Assembly: GCA_013214355.1 (NCBI GenBank)
Contig: JABSSL010000024.1
Coordinates: 81,865-145,864 of the forward strand
Source: Saprospiraceae bacterium
Lineage (GTDB): Bacteria; Bacteroidota; Bacteroidia; Chitinophagales; Saprospiraceae
Direction of reading: 5' to 3'
Length of the DNA stretch: 64,000 bases
Notes under the pieces: model-generated
What the model was told of the DNA's origin: nothing
The model's input: the letters and a program-made list of their open reading frames with translations, nothing else
Databases searched by the model: none
Shown here: one piece after another, positions 61,559 to 64,000 of the stretch
Layout: each line of letters begins with the position of its first letter
Numbering within the stretch: position 1 is the stretch's first letter
Made by a program: the position numbers and the translations under genes

Positions 61559-62098
61559 ATGACTCGAACAACTAATCTAGACTATGCCATTCTAGGCTTA
61601 TTGGAACAGGGAGCTAAGACGGGCTATGCTATCCGGCAAGTATTTGAACAAACCGCCTTGGGGAATTATAGCAGCAGTCCCGGTAGTATTTATCCTGCGC
61701 TCAAAAAACTGGAGAAGGCAGGATTCATTGTGAAATGTCTTCCACCCGGGGAAAAGAAGCGTCAATTCGAGCTGACCGCCCAGGGAAAAGATCAATTACT
61801 GGATTGGCTACATGCCCCCTTCCCCGAAGAGGATATTAGCAAACACCTGAGCGAAGTATTGCTGAAGTTTGCCTTTATGGAAACCTTACTCCCACTAGAT
61901 AAACGCCTACAGTTCTTAATCCATCTGGCAGAACGGATCGAGCAAAGTTTAGTGTGGTTGAAAACAATTCATGGCGATTATTCCCATACCATGAGTTTAC
62001 ACAGTAAGCTAGCCCTAGAAAATGGGATAGAAGGACAGAAGGCACATCTCCGTTGGGCCAAGCACGCCTACAAGACGCTAAAGGAAAGTAAAGACTAA
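61559..62098 (+). CDS. PadR-family transcriptional regulator
   Basis: This 179-residue protein has an N-terminal winged helix (LDYAILGLLEQGAKTGYAIRQVFEQ, SSPGSIYPALKKLEKAGFIVK) and a C-terminal helical dimerisation domain (SEVLLKFAFMETLLPLDKRLQFLIHLAERIEQSL). It belongs to the longer PadR-s2-like group. The double operator directly at its own start predicts autorepression. It is followed by a membrane protein of unknown function, which may be a co-regulated target. Confidence 0.87.
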   Translation: MTRTTNLDYAILGLLEQGAKTGYAIRQVFEQTALGNYSSSPGSIYPALKKLEKAGFIVKCLPPGEKKRQFELTAQGKDQLLDWLHAPFPEEDISKHLSEVLLKFAFMETLLPLDKRLQFLIHLAERIEQSLVWLKTIHGDYSHTMSLHSKLALENGIEGQKAHLRWAKHAYKTLKESKD

Positions 62099-62179
62099 GG
62101 GTTGTGGAAGACATCATTGAGTGCGACCACCCAATCCATATCTTTTACCGTAAACATTCTTCATTCAACTCTCTTCATC

Positions 62180-63109
62180 ATGAAATCCCCCCTCCATCTC
62201 CTTTGGCAAATTCCTGCCCTTACCGTCAGCCTCTTTATTTGCTTCGTGATAGCTGGAATGCTCAGCGGTCTGACAGAAGCCCCCCCTAGCAGCAAGACAG
62301 GAGATCCTGCCCAAGCAGAAGCCATGGCCGAAGCCGCCCAGACGGCAGCCCTATTACTCTTATCTTGTTTTCTCACAGCTGCCATCCTTGGCACCTGGTT
62401 ATGCTTTGTCAAATGGCGAGGCTGGAAGTTGATACTGATCGTCTTCACCGTCTACTTCATAGCCAATACAGTACTGACTCAAGTGGAAAGTCTATTCTTT
62501 AATGCGGCTTTAGAGCTACCAGCTTCGATGCTATGGAAGATCATTCTATCCGGTTTAATCATCTCTATCTTGTTCGCCCCTATCAGCGTTGGGATCATGG
62601 GGAGGATGCGCTCTTCCAAGCAAGCAGATTCATCGTTGGAAGTCAATAGCAGTTTGCTAAAATCACTGTGTTGGATCGCTGCAAGCTATGTGCTGATTTA
62701 TTTCTTGTTTGGCTATTTTATTGCTTGGCAATCGGAAGCAGTTCGGGAATACTACAGTGGAAGTACTGCTATTCTTCCTTTCCATATACATATGTGGGAT
62801 GTCTTGACTGGCAATCCTGGCCTAATCCTCTTTCAATTTATTCGTGGGTTAGTATGGGGAGGGCTGGCGGTGTTGATAGCTCGAAGCATGTCAGTCAGCT
62901 GGGGAACAAAGGCCATTATCACCGGCCTGATCTTCGGCGTGATGCTGGCGGGGGGGCTACTCATTCCCAATCCTTTCATGCCGGAATCCGTACGTTGGGC
63001 ACATTTATGGGAAACCAGCAGCTCAAACTTTGTCCTAGGCATCTTATGTATCTATATCCTAGAAGGGCCAGCTTGGGCAAAAAAGCCTATCTTAGCGCAA
63101 ACGGACTAA
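62180..63109 (+). CDS. polytopic membrane protein of unknown function
   Basis: This protein of about 309 residues has about seven to eight membrane helices (IPALTVSLFICFVIAGMLSGL; AALLLLSCFLTAAILGTWLCFV; LILIVFTVYFIANTVL; IILSGLIISILFAPISVGIMG; LCWIAASYVLIYFLFGYFIAW; ILFQFIRGLVWGGLAVLIA; AIITGLIFGVMLAGGLLI). I do not recognise a family. I chose the ATG at 62180, just before the first helix; the earlier TTG is less likely. Its last codons, AQTD-stop, lie inside operator C (63092-63109), and the TetR gene starts 4 bp after its stop. Confidence 0.6.
   Translation: MKSPLHLLWQIPALTVSLFICFVIAGMLSGLTEAPPSSKTGDPAQAEAMAEAAQTAALLLLSCFLTAAILGTWLCFVKWRGWKLILIVFTVYFIANTVLTQVESLFFNAALELPASMLWKIILSGLIISILFAPISVGIMGRMRSSKQADSSLEVNSSLLKSLCWIAASYVLIYFLFGYFIAWQSEAVREYYSGSTAILPFHIHMWDVLTGNPGLILFQFIRGLVWGGLAVLIARSMSVSWGTKAIITGLIFGVMLAGGLLIPNPFMPESVRWAHLWETSSSNFVLGILCIYILEGPAWAKKPILAQTD
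63092..63109. promoter_or_regulatory. operator site C (TTAGCGCAAACGGACTAA), overlapping a stop codon
   Basis: This 18-bp word differs from site B in two central bases. It encodes the last four residues and stop of the membrane protein and lies 4 bp ahead of the TetR ATG. It marks likely autoregulation, and ties the regulator to the quinone-reductase promoter 1.6 kb away. Confidence 0.7.
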
Positions 63110-63112
63110 TTC

Positions 63113-63733
63113 ATGGGTACAGCCGAGAAGATTGTCAAAAAAGCGTGTGAGCTCTTCAACGAGAAGGGCATGGCGGAGGTCTCTATCCGCGACATTGCTG
63201 CCGCTCTGGGCATCAGTCATGGCAACCTGAGATACCATTACCCTGGCAAGGGCCCTTTAATCGAGGCCATTTTCCAGGATTGCTTGGTCGCATCCGATGC
63301 AGTCATGGAAAAGCTCGATCGGCCCGACATCGATATCACCACCATTCTCACCTCCACCGCCGAACAAGCCGCCAAATTCTGGGAATACCGCTTCTTGCTA
63401 CAAGATCTTTTGGCCATTAGCACCCAATATCCCAAAATCGGTGAGGCACTGAGAGGCATGTATCGCCATCGCGAAGTACAACTCAAAAACATTTTTCAAT
63501 ACCTCCAGGCTCAGGATCTTATGCAAGCCGAAAGCTTCCCCGGCTACCACCAAATGGTCATCGAAAACTGCCTTATGGCCACCGACTTCGGCATTTCCTT
63601 CGTAGAACTAAACTATCCTAGTGCTACCTTAGAAGAAAAAATACATCGCTATCACTTCAGCTGGTTCGTCCCCATCATCGCCTGCCTGACGGACAAGGGC
63701 AAGGCTATGGTTTTTCCTTTGTTACGGGGCTAG
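63113..63733 (+). CDS. TetR/AcrR-family transcriptional regulator
   Basis: This 206-residue protein has the TetR N-terminal helix-turn-helix (AEKIVKKACELFNEKGMAEVSIRDIAAALGISHGNLRYHYPGKGPLIEAIF) and a helical C-terminal ligand-binding domain (TAEQAAKFWEYRFLLQDLLAIS, MVIENCLMATDFGISFVEL). It probably represses a detoxification gene and is released by a small hydrophobic ligand. Operator C is in front of it and two more copies flank the promoter of the quinone reductase. Confidence 0.88.
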   Translation: MGTAEKIVKKACELFNEKGMAEVSIRDIAAALGISHGNLRYHYPGKGPLIEAIFQDCLVASDAVMEKLDRPDIDITTILTSTAEQAAKFWEYRFLLQDLLAISTQYPKIGEALRGMYRHREVQLKNIFQYLQAQDLMQAESFPGYHQMVIENCLMATDFGISFVELNYPSATLEEKIHRYHFSWFVPIIACLTDKGKAMVFPLLRG

Positions 63734-63734
63734 G

Positions 63735-63810
63735 TATATTTCGTCCCTACGGGACGCTAGTTAGCGCTCCTTAGAAGTACCAAATAACTGCCCCGTAGGG
63801 GCAAAATATA
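63735..63810. repeat. REP-like imperfect palindrome with CCCTACGGG cores
   Basis: A TATATTT-C-G-T-CCCTACGGG-A-C word (from 63735) is mirrored by GCCCCGTAGGGGC-AAAATATA to 63810. Positions that differ between the arms mostly keep pairing with each other by Watson-Crick or G-T changes. The TCCCTACGGGA/CCCCGTAGGGG core is common among intergenic REP-type repeats. It follows the TetR stop by 2 bp and may also end its transcript. Confidence 0.6.
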
Positions 63811-64000
63811 ACTAGCCAAGATTACAGCCCGGATTTCTCGTGCTGTCAAGTACGATATCTATTTCCCAAGTCCTAAACGGAAAGGCAGGGATAGACATCG
63901 GAAGTGGGTTGGTCGAAATTAGGCAGATTTTGCCAATATGACTTCCCCGTTTTTGGATATTCGTTTTATCTCGTTGCGTAGTAACTTTTGTCTCTGTGCT
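63811..64000. other. right-edge region, possible cut-off gene on minus strand
   Basis: From 64000 to 63922 the minus strand is open for 26 codons and ends in a stop at 63919-63921, with a basic, hydrophobic sequence (LLRNEIKRISKNGEVILAKSA). That could be the C-terminus of a gene lying outside the window, but a frame of this length also occurs by chance. No start, domain or ribosome site can be seen. Confidence 0.25.

Noticed and set aside
1..64000. CRISPR arrays, prophage, restriction-modification or other defence genes
   Set aside because: No regularly spaced repeats, phage structural genes, methylase-nuclease pairs or known defence motifs were found.

Overview
The window looks like chromosomal DNA of a free-living, glycan-using Bacteroidota bacterium, most like the Saprospiria (Lewinella or Haliscomenobacter relatives). 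The signs are SusC-like and OMP_b-brl_3-type outer-membrane receptors, S9 and S41 peptidases, WG-repeat and TPR proteins, twin-arginine and lipoprotein signals, seven-helix AraC regulators, Bacteroidota-style promoters (TTG/TTTG about 18-20 nt upstream of TAnnTTTG), and planctomycete-type PSD1/DUF1501 genes of a kind Lewinella relatives also carry. The assignment rests on gene style and not on a marker gene.

Layout. Positions 1-15.7 kb hold a mixed set: a cut-off Tat-signal gene, a PAP2 remnant, a methyltransferase, a TonB receptor, an S9 peptidase, an outer-membrane protein coupled to a YdcZ-type transporter, an S41 lipoprotein protease, an L,D-transpeptidase with an AraC regulator, an NHL/TPR protein, an LRR protein, and an Lrp-AraC pair facing a PLP decarboxylase (15.8-17.3 kb). 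Positions 17.4-21.2 kb are a leftward run: HAD hydrolase, Nudix hydrolase, a fungal-type cytosine deaminase, GalU and a plant-like glucuronokinase.

Positions 21.3-35.7 kb are a rightward sugar-acid locus: GH88 hydrolase, TIM-barrel isomerase, Gfo/Idh oxidoreductase, SDR, a two-part sodium:solute symporter, a YiaK-like 2,3-diketo-L-gulonate reductase, a PSD1 cytochrome, a DUF1501 protein, an esterase-ThuA fusion and a second TIM-barrel protein. With the divergent glucuronokinase/GalU pair, I infer that the region takes in and oxidises or reduces uronic-acid-containing oligosaccharides and recycles free glucuronate to UDP-glucuronate. Its spacers carry unusual hairpins and degenerate repeats.

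Positions 35.8-50.6 kb are scattered single genes plus a cluster of three odd tRNA genes at 42.3-42.56 kb and a GH29-like protein with altered active-site motifs. Positions 51-58.3 kb hold a giant WG-repeat protein and an outer-membrane receptor separated by an intact IS982-family element that landed on the receptor's stop codon. Positions 58.6-63.7 kb hold an ECF sigma factor, an exported haloalkane dehalogenase, and a compact regulatory module: a flavodoxin-fold quinone reductase, PadR regulator, membrane protein and TetR regulator, with two readable operator families. No CRISPR array, rRNA, prophage or recognisable defence system was seen.
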